Origin: Bacillota bacterium
GTDB lineage: Bacteria; Bacillota_E; JAJZYS01; JAJYTV01
Length of the DNA: 64,000 bases
NCBI GenBank assembly: GCA_021845645.1
Contig: JAJZVM010000016.1
Location: 1-64,000, forward strand
Reading direction: 5' to 3'
Shown piece after piece: positions 46,578-54,886 of the stretch. The notes beneath the pieces are model-generated. The model searched no databases and was not told the DNA's origin. It worked only from the letters and a program-made list of their open reading frames with translations. The position numbers and the translations under genes were made by a program. Every line of letters starts with the position of its first letter. Position 1 is the first letter of the stretch.

Positions 46578-47653
46578 GACCGCACGGCAGCCGCCCGTAC
46601 GGACATAATGCGCGGCAGGTGCGCGGCGACCTCGTGCCAGTTCCCGCCGCCGTCCGCCGAGGCATAGACGCTGCCCGACGTCGTGCCGAAGTACAGGCCG
46701 ATGGGATCAAGACCGTCGCCGTCCATGGCGTCGCGCAGGACGCTCGCGTAGGACGGCGACGGCAGGCCCTGCGCGAGGGGATGCCATGTCGCGCCCGCGT
46801 CCTCGGTCCGCCAGACGCCGAGGAGGCCGCCTTCGGCCCAGCGCCTTTCATCCGCCTGCAGCGGGATGACGTAGGCGGTGTCCGGCTGTTCGGGATGCGC
46901 CAGCACCGGAAAGCCGAAGTCCCCCGGCAGCCCTTGCCCCACGTCAAGCCAGTGGCTGCCGCCGTCGTCCGAGCGGTAGACACCCCCGTGATTTTGCAGC
47001 CAGATGCGCCGGGGCTGCGCCTTACAGACCGAGAACTTGTGCACGCACTGCCCGGCCTCCGGGTAGCGCGCCCCTTCCGGCATGAACGGGGCCTCGATGG
47101 CGGCGTTGATCGGCGCGAAGCTCTCTCCCGCGTCCAGGCTGCGGTAGATGCCGCCGGCGGAGCAGGCCGTGTAGATCGTCCCCGGTCCCGCCTCCACGAC
47201 CGTGTGCAGGCATTTGCCGCCATAGCCGGGCCCCCATAGCTCATGCGTCGGGTGGCGACGCAGGGCGCCCACCTCGTGCCAGGTGTCGCCGCCGTCGCGC
47301 GAACGGAAGAGACCGCTCGCCTCGACGCCCGCGTAGAGCGTCCCAGGCTCCTCGGCGCGGCCTGGGGCGATCGCCCAGACGCGGGTCACCTGCTCTTGGT
47401 CCTTTGGGCCGTAGGCGAGGCCCTCGCCGCCGCCGTCCCATGTCTCGCCCAGATCCCGCGAGCGACGGATGGATGTGCCGTAGAACTCCGAATTGACGCC
47501 GGCATAGAGCACGCCGCTGCGCGGGTCCATGACGGCGGTGTAGACCGGCGTCTGCGGGAAATCGGGACCCTGCGCCTGCCAGTGCAGGCGATCGCGGGAC
47601 CGGAATCGGAACAAGCCCTTGGCCGTGCCAACGAGCAACAGAATCTCAGCCAA
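46574..47653 (-). CDS. BNR/Asp-box beta-propeller protein (sialidase-like fold), partner of a MoaD/ThiS-like protein
   Basis: 359 residues, no signal peptide. Six Asp-box motifs (S-x-D-x-G-x-[TSN]-[WF]) are visible: SRDLGETW, SRDGGDTW, SLDAGESF, SDDGGSHW, TEDAGATW and SADGGGNW, giving a six- to seven-bladed propeller of the BNR type. The catalytic Asp/Arg set of true sialidases is not apparent, so I would not call it an enzyme. TTG start 47651-47653 after AAGGGGGG. Coupled by ATGA to the ubiquitin-like gene; I recall similar pairs in actinobacteria, but function is not established. Confidence 0.82.
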   Translation of the reverse strand: MAEILLLVGTAKGLFRFRSRDRLHWQAQGPDFPQTPVYTAVMDPRSGVLYAGVNSEFYGTSIRRSRDLGETWDGGGEGLAYGPKDQEQVTRVWAIAPGRAEEPGTLYAGVEASGLFRSRDGGDTWHEVGALRRHPTHELWGPGYGGKCLHTVVEAGPGTIYTACSAGGIYRSLDAGESFAPINAAIEAPFMPEGARYPEAGQCVHKFSVCKAQPRRIWLQNHGGVYRSDDGGSHWLDVGQGLPGDFGFPVLAHPEQPDTAYVIPLQADERRWAEGGLLGVWRTEDAGATWHPLAQGLPSPSYASVLRDAMDGDGLDPIGLYFGTTSGSVYASADGGGNWHEVAAHLPRIMSVRAAAVRS

Positions 47654-47668
47654 CGTGAGCCCCCCTTT

Positions 47669-47690
47669 CTGACGCCGCGGGCGGCGTCAG
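47669..47690. promoter_or_regulatory. hairpin in the leader of the propeller-MoaD operon
   Basis: Perfect 10-bp stem CTGACGCCGC / GCGGCGTCAG with a 2-nt core loop, just before the AAGGGGGG ribosome site of the propeller gene. No T run, so a structured leader or translation element is more likely than a terminator. Confidence 0.45.
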
Positions 47691-47787
47691 CCACGTTGGC
47701 GACGGGATACGACGGTCGGCCGGTGCAGACCTGCAGGCGCGCCGGACTTGCCGTGCCAGCCGGAGTCTCGCACATGCCTGAGGCAGA

Positions 47788-48930
47788 TCAGTCTACGACC
47801 GGCTGTGGAACCCTGTTCGGCAGCGCGAGCGATGCCAGGAACGCCACGATGCCGAAGAGCCACAGGAGGTTCAAGGCCTGCTGCACGCCCGCTGCGTCGG
47901 CGATCGTGCCCAGCCACAGGACGATCACGCCACCCAGGCCGACGGCGAGTCCGATCGTGAGCGAAGACGCCATCGCCTGGTGACCGGGCAGGAGCTCTTG
48001 CGCCAGCACGACGGTCGTGCTGAAGGTGGCAACGATGGTGAAGCCCAGCAGGCCGAGCACAACGAACTGCCAGATGCCGCTCGTGCGCGGCAGGAGGTAC
48101 AGGAGCGGCGTCGACGCAACCCAGCTCCAGAGCATCAGGAAGCGCCTGCCGAAGCGGTCCGAGAGCGGGCCCCCGACCAGCGTGCCGAGGGCGCCCATGC
48201 CGAGGAAGAAGAAGAGCACCGCTCCCGCAAGGCTCGGCGACAGGCGATGCAGATGCGCAAGGTAGAGCGGGAAGAAGGTCATGACGCCGGACTGCGCCGT
48301 GCTGCGCAGTACGACGACGAGGACGAGCAGCGAAAGCACGAGCCAAGGCACGGGATGGCTGCCCGTCTCCTGACGCGGCCGCTGCGCAAGCTGTTGTGTG
48401 CCGAGGAGGTGTAGCACGATGAGCGCCACCGCGCCGGGAAGCAGAAACCATACGACGCCCGCGAAGCCGAAGAAGTGCGTCGTGATGCCCGCGAGCAAGG
48501 GGCCCACGGCATAGCCGGCGTTGCCCCCGACCGAGAAGATGCTCATGCCCGACGCGCGCCGGGCACCTGCGGCGAAGTACGCCCCGGAGGCCCCCACAGG
48601 GTGGAACGCGGCAACGCCGATGCCCATCACGGCCACGAGCAGCACAAACGGCACGTACGAGTGAGCCAAGACATAGGCGGCGGTGCCGAGACTCGCGAGG
48701 CCAAGCGCAAACGGCAGCAGCCAGGGCATGGGACGGCGGTCCGCCCAGATGCCGAACAGCGGCTGGATCACGGACGAGGTCACGTTCGAGACCAGGATGA
48801 CCCCCGCCGCTTCGGTATAGCTGAGAGAGAAGAGGACGGTGGCGAGGGGCAGGAGGGCCGCCACGGCACCGGAATTCAGATCTGCCGTGAAGTGGGCGTA
48901 GCTGAATCCGAAGAGGGCGCGGCGATTCAT
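47788..48930 (-). CDS. MFS transporter, fosmidomycin-resistance (Fsr) type
   Basis: 380 residues, twelve transmembrane helices. Fsr-like hallmarks: SYAHFTADLNSGAVAALLP in helix 1, LFGIWADRRPMPW between helices 2 and 3, GVAAFHPVGASGAYFAAG, and TFFPLYLAHLHRLSPSLAG in helix 7. Probably an exporter; substrate unknown. The ATG overlaps the dapA-like gene as ATGA, so both are in one operon, which suggests export of a related metabolite. Confidence 0.88.
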   Translation of the reverse strand: MNRRALFGFSYAHFTADLNSGAVAALLPLATVLFSLSYTEAAGVILVSNVTSSVIQPLFGIWADRRPMPWLLPFALGLASLGTAAYVLAHSYVPFVLLVAVMGIGVAAFHPVGASGAYFAAGARRASGMSIFSVGGNAGYAVGPLLAGITTHFFGFAGVVWFLLPGAVALIVLHLLGTQQLAQRPRQETGSHPVPWLVLSLLVLVVVLRSTAQSGVMTFFPLYLAHLHRLSPSLAGAVLFFFLGMGALGTLVGGPLSDRFGRRFLMLWSWVASTPLLYLLPRTSGIWQFVVLGLLGFTIVATFSTTVVLAQELLPGHQAMASSLTIGLAVGLGGVIVLWLGTIADAAGVQQALNLLWLFGIVAFLASLALPNRVPQPVVD

Positions 48931-49805
48931 CCCGCGGCGCCGACGGCCAATGCGGCAAGGGCGTCATCGATCTCCGCTCTGGCCCCGGCCGGCACAGGAA
49001 GGAGAGGCGGCACGGGATCGCCGGCGGCGAAGCCCAGCCTGCCTGCGGCGTACTTGAGGCCAGGGATGCCGTAGCGCCGCGTGACGAGAGCATTCAGCCG
49101 GACAAGCGGGCGCTGCGCCTTTGCCGCCTCCGCCATATGTCCCGCCTCGAACTGCGACACAGCGTCCCGCATGCGCTCCGGCACGAGGTTCGCGAGTGCG
49201 GCGATCGTGCCCTGGGCCCCGTGCGCCATGGCCGCCAGCAATGCCCCGCCCGAGCCTGCGTAGTAGCGGAAGCCTTCCGGGCGGCTCGCGAGGATCTCCG
49301 TCAGGAGCGCGAGATTGCTCGAGGAGTCCTTCATGCCGACGACCCCGGGGATCTCCGCGATCTCGAGGATGTCCTGGACGTCGAGCGCCATCCCCGTGTA
49401 CGACGGGATGTGGTAGAGGTAGGTCGGCCCGATCGCGGCGACGGTCCTGTAGTACTGCACGAGTGCCGCACCCTTCAGCTGCGGCGTGTAGTAGTGCGGC
49501 GTCACGGCCAGAAGCCCTGCGGCCCCGAGAGCCATCGCCTGCCGCGCAAGCTCCGCGCTCGATTCCGTCGTCTCGGAGCCGACCTGGACGAACATCTTGC
49601 GGCCACCAGCGGCCCCGAGCACTGTGCGTACGGCGTCCAGACGCTCCCGCTCGGACAGGTAGATGTATTCTCCCGAGGAGCCCAGCACGAGAAAGCCATC
49701 GAGGAAAGGCGCAAGTCTCGCCACGTTCGCCGCGAGCCCCTGGAGGTCGAGACGTCCCGCGGCGTCGCGCGGGCTGATGAGCGGAGCCAGAATCTCTGCC
49801 GACAT
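48927..49805 (-). CDS. DapA-family aldolase (dihydrodipicolinate synthase-like)
   Basis: 292 residues from ATG 49803-49805, with GAGGTGATC upstream. Class I aldolase TIM barrel: Schiff-base Lys159 in GVVGMKDSS, Tyr131 in YLYHIPSY, and GSSGEYIYLSERER (GTTGE in DHDPS, the Ser-Ser change is common in non-DapA members). Could be DHDPS for lysine, or a keto-acid aldolase of another specificity; the operon with an MFS exporter rather than dap genes favours the second. Confidence 0.82.
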   Translation of the reverse strand: MSAEILAPLISPRDAAGRLDLQGLAANVARLAPFLDGFLVLGSSGEYIYLSERERLDAVRTVLGAAGGRKMFVQVGSETTESSAELARQAMALGAAGLLAVTPHYYTPQLKGAALVQYYRTVAAIGPTYLYHIPSYTGMALDVQDILEIAEIPGVVGMKDSSSNLALLTEILASRPEGFRYYAGSGGALLAAMAHGAQGTIAALANLVPERMRDAVSQFEAGHMAEAAKAQRPLVRLNALVTRRYGIPGLKYAAGRLGFAAGDPVPPLLPVPAGARAEIDDALAALAVGAAG

Positions 49806-49940
49806 CGCTCGGATCACCTCGGTGTTCCCTTTCTTTCCACAGGCCATCGATACCTGCGGCCTGTCACAGGTTCGGCCGTTCCTGCCGCATGTCTAGCCTG
49901 CCCATCATCTTGGCAAGGCTTGGGGTGGGAGGGCAGGCAC

Positions 49941-50216
49941 ATGCTAGATCGCCGCTTCGAGCAGGATGGCGTCATCGCGGGTCATATCGGCCGTTATGGC
50001 TTCCACGCACGTCTCACCCAGGGACCCGTCAGCTACGGACTCAATCACCGCACACTGTACAAGGGCCAGGGGCGCATCGCCCAGCTGCGCATCTGGCGCT
50101 TCGACCGAAGCGGCGAGATGGTCACCCTCGCCCTCTACGACCGCGGCTGGCGCTACGGCCGCCTAGAACACCTCGGCATCGTGCGGCGCCTCGTCCAGGT
50201 ACTGGACGGCCGCTAG
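49941..50216 (+). CDS. Small conserved-looking protein, 91 aa, function unknown
   Basis: Starts at ATG 49941 with GGGAGGGC upstream. A short beta-rich domain: VIAGHIGRYGFHARLTQG, YGLNHRTLYKGQGRIAQLRIW and ALYDRGWRYG. The GRI..L.I...YDRGW pattern recalls small proteins found in clostridial and phage genomes, but I cannot name the family. Followed by a bidirectional hairpin; convergent with the MFS exporter. Free-standing. Confidence 0.6.
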   Translation: MLDRRFEQDGVIAGHIGRYGFHARLTQGPVSYGLNHRTLYKGQGRIAQLRIWRFDRSGEMVTLALYDRGWRYGRLEHLGIVRRLVQVLDGR

Positions 50217-50255
50217 ACGGCCTCCAAGAGAAGCCGCTGCTTCAACCTAAGGGCC

Positions 50256-50281
50256 AGGGGCGTGCCGCAGCGCACGCCCCT
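50256..50281. terminator. bidirectional terminator-like hairpin
   Basis: Perfect 10-bp stem AGGGGCGTGC / GCACGCCCCT with a 6-nt loop, between converging genes. Confidence 0.65.
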
Positions 50282-50312
50282 CGCCCTTCCTGCCTGCGGC
50301 AACGCGGGCAGC

Positions 50313-51554
50313 CTAGGCCGTGGTCTCCGCTGCCGGCTGGGCGCGCAAGCGCAAGAGCGGCAGGGAGCCGAGCAGGATCAGGCAGCCGAGCAGGAGGTAG
50401 ATGAACGCGACGGACCAGACCTCGGCCATAGCCCCCGCGAGCGCCGCCCCGACGGGACTGGCCAAGGTCATGAGGGCGCCGAGGGTTCCGAACACCCGCC
50501 CCATCTTCTCCTGCGGCACGATCCGCTGCATCATCGTCATGAGCCCGGTGTTCATCAGGCCCATGGCCACGCCCGCCAGCAGCATGCAGGCGAGCGTGAC
50601 CCAAAGCAGCGGGATCCGCGAGAGTACCACCACCGCGGCGCCGATCGCCACGGTGCCGGCCGGCAGGACCTTCTCGAGCGCGACGCGCCGCAACACGCCC
50701 GCCGCCGACAGCGAGCCGGCGATCGCCCCCACCGTGATGGCCGCACCGAAGAGCGCGTAGTCGAAAGGGCCCCCGTGCAGTGTGCCTTTCACCCAGGCGG
50801 CGGCGAGCACGCCGAGGCCCTGGCCGGCAAAGTTCACGAACAGGGCGGCAAACAGCAGCGTCCGCAGCAGCCGGATGGCGCTGTATACGCGAAACCCCTC
50901 GAGCCACTCGCTGTACAGCTGGCCCATGCCGCCACGCGATGCTGCCCGGGCCGGAGCGCGCCTGGGCACGCGCAGGAAAACCAGGCTGACGAACGATACC
51001 ACGAACGACAAGGCGTTCATGAAAAAGAGGAGCACCGGCCCCAGCAGCGACATGACGATGCCGCCGCCGAAGAGCCCGAGCAGATTGGCCGAGCTCTGCG
51101 CCGACGAGTTCAGCCCGTTGGCTGCAGGCAACTGCTCGGACGAGACGATCTGCGGCACGAGGGCCGTGGCGGCAGGGCCGAAGAACGTGCCGACCGCCAT
51201 CAGCAGGAGCACCAGGACGAGGAACAGCCAGAGCGGCAGGACGTGCATGAGCGCGAGCAGGCCGAGCAGGGCCGAAAGGGCCGCGCGCAGCACGTCGGCA
51301 CCGAACATCGTCCAGCGCCGGTCCATGCGATCCACGAAGACGCCCGAGAGGAGCCCCAGCACTCCCGGCAGGGCCATGGCGGTTCCCGCCCAGCCAAGGT
51401 CGGCGGCATGATGCGTCGCGGCCAGCACGTACCAGAACACGGCGAGCTCGAAGAGATTGTTGCCGACCTGCGATACCCACTGTCCGCTCACCAGGATGAC
51501 GAGGTTCGTGTTGCGCCAGAGCGAGTTCTCGCCAGCGCCAGGGCCAGCTGCCAA
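50313..51554 (-). CDS. MFS exporter (MefA/EntS-like, MFS_3 family)
   Basis: 413 residues, twelve transmembrane helices. Start at the second of two TTGs (51552-51554), 7 nt after GAGGAGG. Typical motifs: WVSQVGNNLFELAVFWYV in helix 1, SGVFVDRMDRRWTMFGAD (motif A), GPAATALVPQIVSSEQLPAANGL and QRIVPQEKMGRVFG. Related proteins export macrolides, siderophores and lipids; substrate unknown. Transcribed in line with the lipoprotein gene 47 bp upstream. Confidence 0.87.
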   Translation of the reverse strand: MAAGPGAGENSLWRNTNLVILVSGQWVSQVGNNLFELAVFWYVLAATHHAADLGWAGTAMALPGVLGLLSGVFVDRMDRRWTMFGADVLRAALSALLGLLALMHVLPLWLFLVLVLLLMAVGTFFGPAATALVPQIVSSEQLPAANGLNSSAQSSANLLGLFGGGIVMSLLGPVLLFFMNALSFVVSFVSLVFLRVPRRAPARAASRGGMGQLYSEWLEGFRVYSAIRLLRTLLFAALFVNFAGQGLGVLAAAWVKGTLHGGPFDYALFGAAITVGAIAGSLSAAGVLRRVALEKVLPAGTVAIGAAVVVLSRIPLLWVTLACMLLAGVAMGLMNTGLMTMMQRIVPQEKMGRVFGTLGALMTLASPVGAALAGAMAEVWSVAFIYLLLGCLILLGSLPLLRLRAQPAAETTA

Positions 51555-51601
51555 CAAACTTCCTCCTCGTCGGGCCGAGTCCAAGCGCGCCGGGGCCTGA
51601 C

Positions 51602-52744
51602 CTAGGGGGACGGCGACCAGGCGATGCGCAGGACGTGACGGCCGGTAGTCAGCTGGAGGCGAAGATAGGCGCTCCCGTCGCCTGCAACCTGCATCGCAGC
51701 GAGGGGCCGTCGCAATCCCCCGAGGGTCAACGTCCGATGCTGCAGCGGGAACAGGATCTGCAAGTTTGCCTCTTGGCCCCGATCATCCAGGTACGCGATG
51801 AAGCCTGGGCCCGCGCCGATGAGCCGGCCCCTCACGCGCCAGGCCTGCCGCACGGAGCGTCCCGGCACCTCGCGGAGCAGCACCAGCCGGTCAGGCCCGG
51901 CTAGTGTCGTCGCCCAGATCCCGCCGCTTGCGTCCACCGCCCAGGCGTGCGCGGCAGGCACCTGTCCGAGCGGCTCGATCTGGGGACGGAGCCTGACCGG
52001 GTCCCCGAGCACGAGCCGGTAGACCATGAGGGCGCCAGGGACGCGCCGGAGCAGGTAGAGCTGGCCCGTCACGGAGAGCAGGCGCACGCCACCTGACGCC
52101 GGGAGGACAGCCTGCGGAAGCGCCGCGCGATTGGCGGTCAGGGTGCTCTCGACGCCTGACGCCACGACCCGTCCCCTTGTGCCGCGCAGCCACCAGGCCA
52201 CGCCGTCCGAGAGCGCATACCCGCCCAGGCTCCGGGAGTCCAGACGTACGGGGGGCGCTCCCGGCAGGATGTCGCCGGCCGCCAAGCCGAGCGGCTGTGC
52301 GGCTCCGTTCGACTGGAACAGGAACAGATCCAGAGCTCCCGACCGGAGGCAGAGCATGGCGGGAGCCCAGCCGACGAGACCGACCTGCCAGACGGGCAAG
52401 GCGGGACACGGAGCAGGGGTGGGCCTGCTTTGCCCTCCGTCCGGCAAGCGGGCGGTAATCGGATGCGCAGCGCCGGCCCCGATCGTGAAGACGGCATCGC
52501 CTACGGCCATCTGGTCCGGCGTGCGCGGCAGGTCCCCCTTCCCACGCACCCACGCGACGGAGAAGGCGCCAACGCGCTCCGGCAGCGCCGGCGGGCCTGA
52601 CCGCGCCACGTGTGCGCCACAGCCCGCGGAGATCAGCAGTACGCCGAGACAGGCTGCCGCCAAAGCTGTGATCGGGCCGAGCGCGCCAGTGCCTCCGGGC
52701 GTCGCGGATCCCCCTCTCGCGGCGAGGTCCAGTCCCTGTAACAC
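51602..52744 (-). CDS. Putative surface lipoprotein, unknown beta-rich fold
   Basis: 380 residues from GTG 52742-52744, 5-6 nt after GGAGGAA. Signal and lipobox: hydrophobic segment then ISAGC, lipidation Cys42. The mature part is beta-rich with repeated LRSG.., WWLRGTRGRVV, LYLLRRVPGALMVYRLV segments and little charge, suggesting a propeller or similar. No family recognised. Same direction as the MFS exporter downstream, perhaps an accessory or anchor of the efflux or of a surface structure. Confidence 0.7.
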   Translation of the reverse strand: MLQGLDLAARGGSATPGGTGALGPITALAAACLGVLLISAGCGAHVARSGPPALPERVGAFSVAWVRGKGDLPRTPDQMAVGDAVFTIGAGAAHPITARLPDGGQSRPTPAPCPALPVWQVGLVGWAPAMLCLRSGALDLFLFQSNGAAQPLGLAAGDILPGAPPVRLDSRSLGGYALSDGVAWWLRGTRGRVVASGVESTLTANRAALPQAVLPASGGVRLLSVTGQLYLLRRVPGALMVYRLVLGDPVRLRPQIEPLGQVPAAHAWAVDASGGIWATTLAGPDRLVLLREVPGRSVRQAWRVRGRLIGAGPGFIAYLDDRGQEANLQILFPLQHRTLTLGGLRRPLAAMQVAGDGSAYLRLQLTTGRHVLRIAWSPSP

Positions 52745-52844
52745 CAGATTCCTCCAGAGCGCGCCAATGTCCTGCCGTCGTCTTCCTCTGACCGTCCGGG
52801 AAAACCGCGAGCGGTCGCAAGGTCGCCGCACATGCCGTCAACTG

Positions 52845-52879
52845 CAAAGCAGCGGCCGCCCGAGAGGGGCGGCCGCTGC
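52845..52879 (-). terminator. terminator of the TCA operon
   Basis: Perfect 13-bp stem GCAGCGGCCGCCC / GGGCGGCCGCTGC with 5-nt loop, followed on the minus strand by TTTGCAGTT; 13 bp after the sucD stop. Confidence 0.85.
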
Positions 52880-52892
52880 GTCTCCGTCTTCC

Positions 52893-53759
52893 TTAGCCGA
52901 GCAGCTTCTTGACTGCCGGGGCCACTTCCCACGGCATCTCGACCACCGTGACGCCGGCGGCCTCGAGTGCCTTGCGCTTGCTCTCGAGCGTGCCGCGGCC
53001 GCGCTCGATGATCGCGCCTGCGTGGCCCATGCGCTTGCCTGGAGGGGCCGCACGGCCCGCCAGGTAGGCGACGACGGGCTTCGTCATCTTCTTAATGAAC
53101 TCCGCCGCCTCTTCCTCGGCGCTGCCGCCGATCTCGCCGACGAGCACGCAGGCCTTCGTCTCAGGGTCCTTCTCGAACTGGTGCAGCACGTCGTTGAACA
53201 CCTGTCCCACGACCGGGTCGCCGCCCATGCCGATGGCCGTCGACTGGCCGAGACCGGCATCCGTCAAGGCGGCTGCGATCTCGTAGGACAGGGTTCCGGA
53301 GCGCGCGACGAGGCCCACCGGGCCAGGCGCGTAGATGTGGTTCGGCATGATGCCCATCTTCGCCATGCCCGGCGAGATCAGGCCGTAGGTGTTCGGCCCC
53401 ACGACCTTCGCGCCGCGGAAGTGGGCGTACTCGACGATCAGGATGGAATCCTGCACCGGGATGTGCTCGGGGATCATCACGACCACCTTGCAGCCGGCAT
53501 CGATCGCTTCGAAGGCGGCATCCTTGGCGAATGCCGCCGGCACGAACACGATCGACGCGTTCGCGCCGCGCTCGACGACGGCCTCGCGCACCGACGCGAA
53601 AACCGGGATCCCGTCGTGGTCCTGTCCCGCCTTGTTCGGCGAGGTGCCGGCCACTACGTTGGTGCCGTACTTCACCATCTGGCCGGTGTGGAAGCTGCCC
53701 TGGTTGCCGGTCATGCCCTGCACGACGACACGGGTGTCCTGATCGATGATGATCGCCAT
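52893..53759 (-). CDS. sucD: Succinyl-CoA ligase (ADP/GDP-forming) alpha subunit
   Basis: Alpha subunit of the TCA enzyme making succinate and ATP/GTP from succinyl-CoA. 288 residues: N-terminal CoA-binding Rossmann domain (VVVQGMTGNQGSFHT), VGPNTYGLISPG, GMGGDPVVG, and the phosphorylated His246 in GHAGAI. One base separates it from the sucC stop. Last gene of the operon, followed by a strong terminator. Confidence 0.96.
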   Translation of the reverse strand: MAIIIDQDTRVVVQGMTGNQGSFHTGQMVKYGTNVVAGTSPNKAGQDHDGIPVFASVREAVVERGANASIVFVPAAFAKDAAFEAIDAGCKVVVMIPEHIPVQDSILIVEYAHFRGAKVVGPNTYGLISPGMAKMGIMPNHIYAPGPVGLVARSGTLSYEIAAALTDAGLGQSTAIGMGGDPVVGQVFNDVLHQFEKDPETKACVLVGEIGGSAEEEAAEFIKKMTKPVVAYLAGRAAPPGKRMGHAGAIIERGRGTLESKRKALEAAGVTVVEMPWEVAPAVKKLLG

Positions 53760-53760
53760 G

Positions 53761-54873
53761 CTAGCGCACCTCCCCGGCGAGTTCGACAGCCTTCCTGGCC
53801 GCTTCGCTCATCTCGCGGAACGCCTCGATACCTTCACGGCGCAGGATCTCGACGCCCTGCTGCTCATTCGTGCCGACGAGGCGGACGACGAGCGGCACCG
53901 GGATGCCCTGCGTCTTCTTCACCTGGACGATCGCGTTGGCCACGTCGTCGCAGCGCGTGATCCCGCCGAAGATGTTGACGAAGATCGCCTTGGGCTGCAT
54001 CGAGACGAGCACGCCCATGGCCTGGGCCGTCGGCTCGACCGACGCGCCGCCGCCGGCGTCGAGGAAGTTCATGGGCTTGCCGCCGAAGTGCTGCAGGGCA
54101 TCGAGCGTGGCCATGGCCATGCCGGCCCCGTTCGCCATCACGGCGATGTCGCCGTCCAGCTGGACGAAGGCGAGGCCGATCTCCTTGACCCTGCGCTCGA
54201 GGTCGGTGCCCTCTTCCACCTCCGGCAACTCCTTGTGGCGGAAGAGGGCCGCGTCGTCGATGTTGAGCCGCGCGTCCGCAGCGATGACCTTGCCGCCCGA
54301 GACGACGAGGGGGTTGATCTCGACCAGCTCCGCGTCCTCCGTGCGGAAGACCTCGTAGAGCTTCTGCAGGATCGCGGCCACCTGCTTCTGGATGTCGCCC
54401 TCAAGGCCCATCTCCGCGGCGATGTCGCGGGCGAGGTAGCCCTGCATGCCGAAGGCCTCATCCACGTGGCGACGGACGATGTACTTGTCTTCCACGTCCT
54501 CGATCTCGACACCGCCGTGCGCGGAGGCCATGACGAGTGGCTTGCGGGCATTGCGGTCGACGGTGACCGAGACGTAGAACTCGCGCTCGACCTCGATCTT
54601 GCCTTCGACGTAGACCTGCTCGACAGTGTAGCCCTTGAGGTTCATGCCGAGGATCTCGGAAGCGACCTTGCGCCCCTCCTCGGGATCTCTGGCGAACTTG
54701 ATGCCGCCAGCCTTGCCACGACCCCCGACCAGCACCTGCGCCTTCACGGCTGCAGGGCAGATCTCCTCGAGCGCCTTGGCGACCTCATCTGGCGTGCGGC
54801 AGAGCACGCCCGGGGGTACAGGGATGCCATGCGCCTTGAGGCGCCCCTTCGCGAGATACTCGTAGAGCTTCAT
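53761..54873 (-). CDS. sucC: Succinyl-CoA ligase beta subunit
   Basis: Beta subunit, binds nucleotide and succinate. 370 residues from ATG 54871-54873 (MKLYEYLAKGRL). ATP-grasp N-terminal part with AQVLVGGRGKAGGIKF near 45-60, VEINPLVV, and the C-terminal MNFLDAGGGASVE, VNIFGGITRCDDVA, RLVGTNEQQG loops. Directly followed by sucD. Confidence 0.96.
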   Translation of the reverse strand: MKLYEYLAKGRLKAHGIPVPPGVLCRTPDEVAKALEEICPAAVKAQVLVGGRGKAGGIKFARDPEEGRKVASEILGMNLKGYTVEQVYVEGKIEVEREFYVSVTVDRNARKPLVMASAHGGVEIEDVEDKYIVRRHVDEAFGMQGYLARDIAAEMGLEGDIQKQVAAILQKLYEVFRTEDAELVEINPLVVSGGKVIAADARLNIDDAALFRHKELPEVEEGTDLERRVKEIGLAFVQLDGDIAVMANGAGMAMATLDALQHFGGKPMNFLDAGGGASVEPTAQAMGVLVSMQPKAIFVNIFGGITRCDDVANAIVQVKKTQGIPVPLVVRLVGTNEQQGVEILRREGIEAFREMSEAARKAVELAGEVR

Positions 54874-54886
54874 GCCACTGTCCTTT

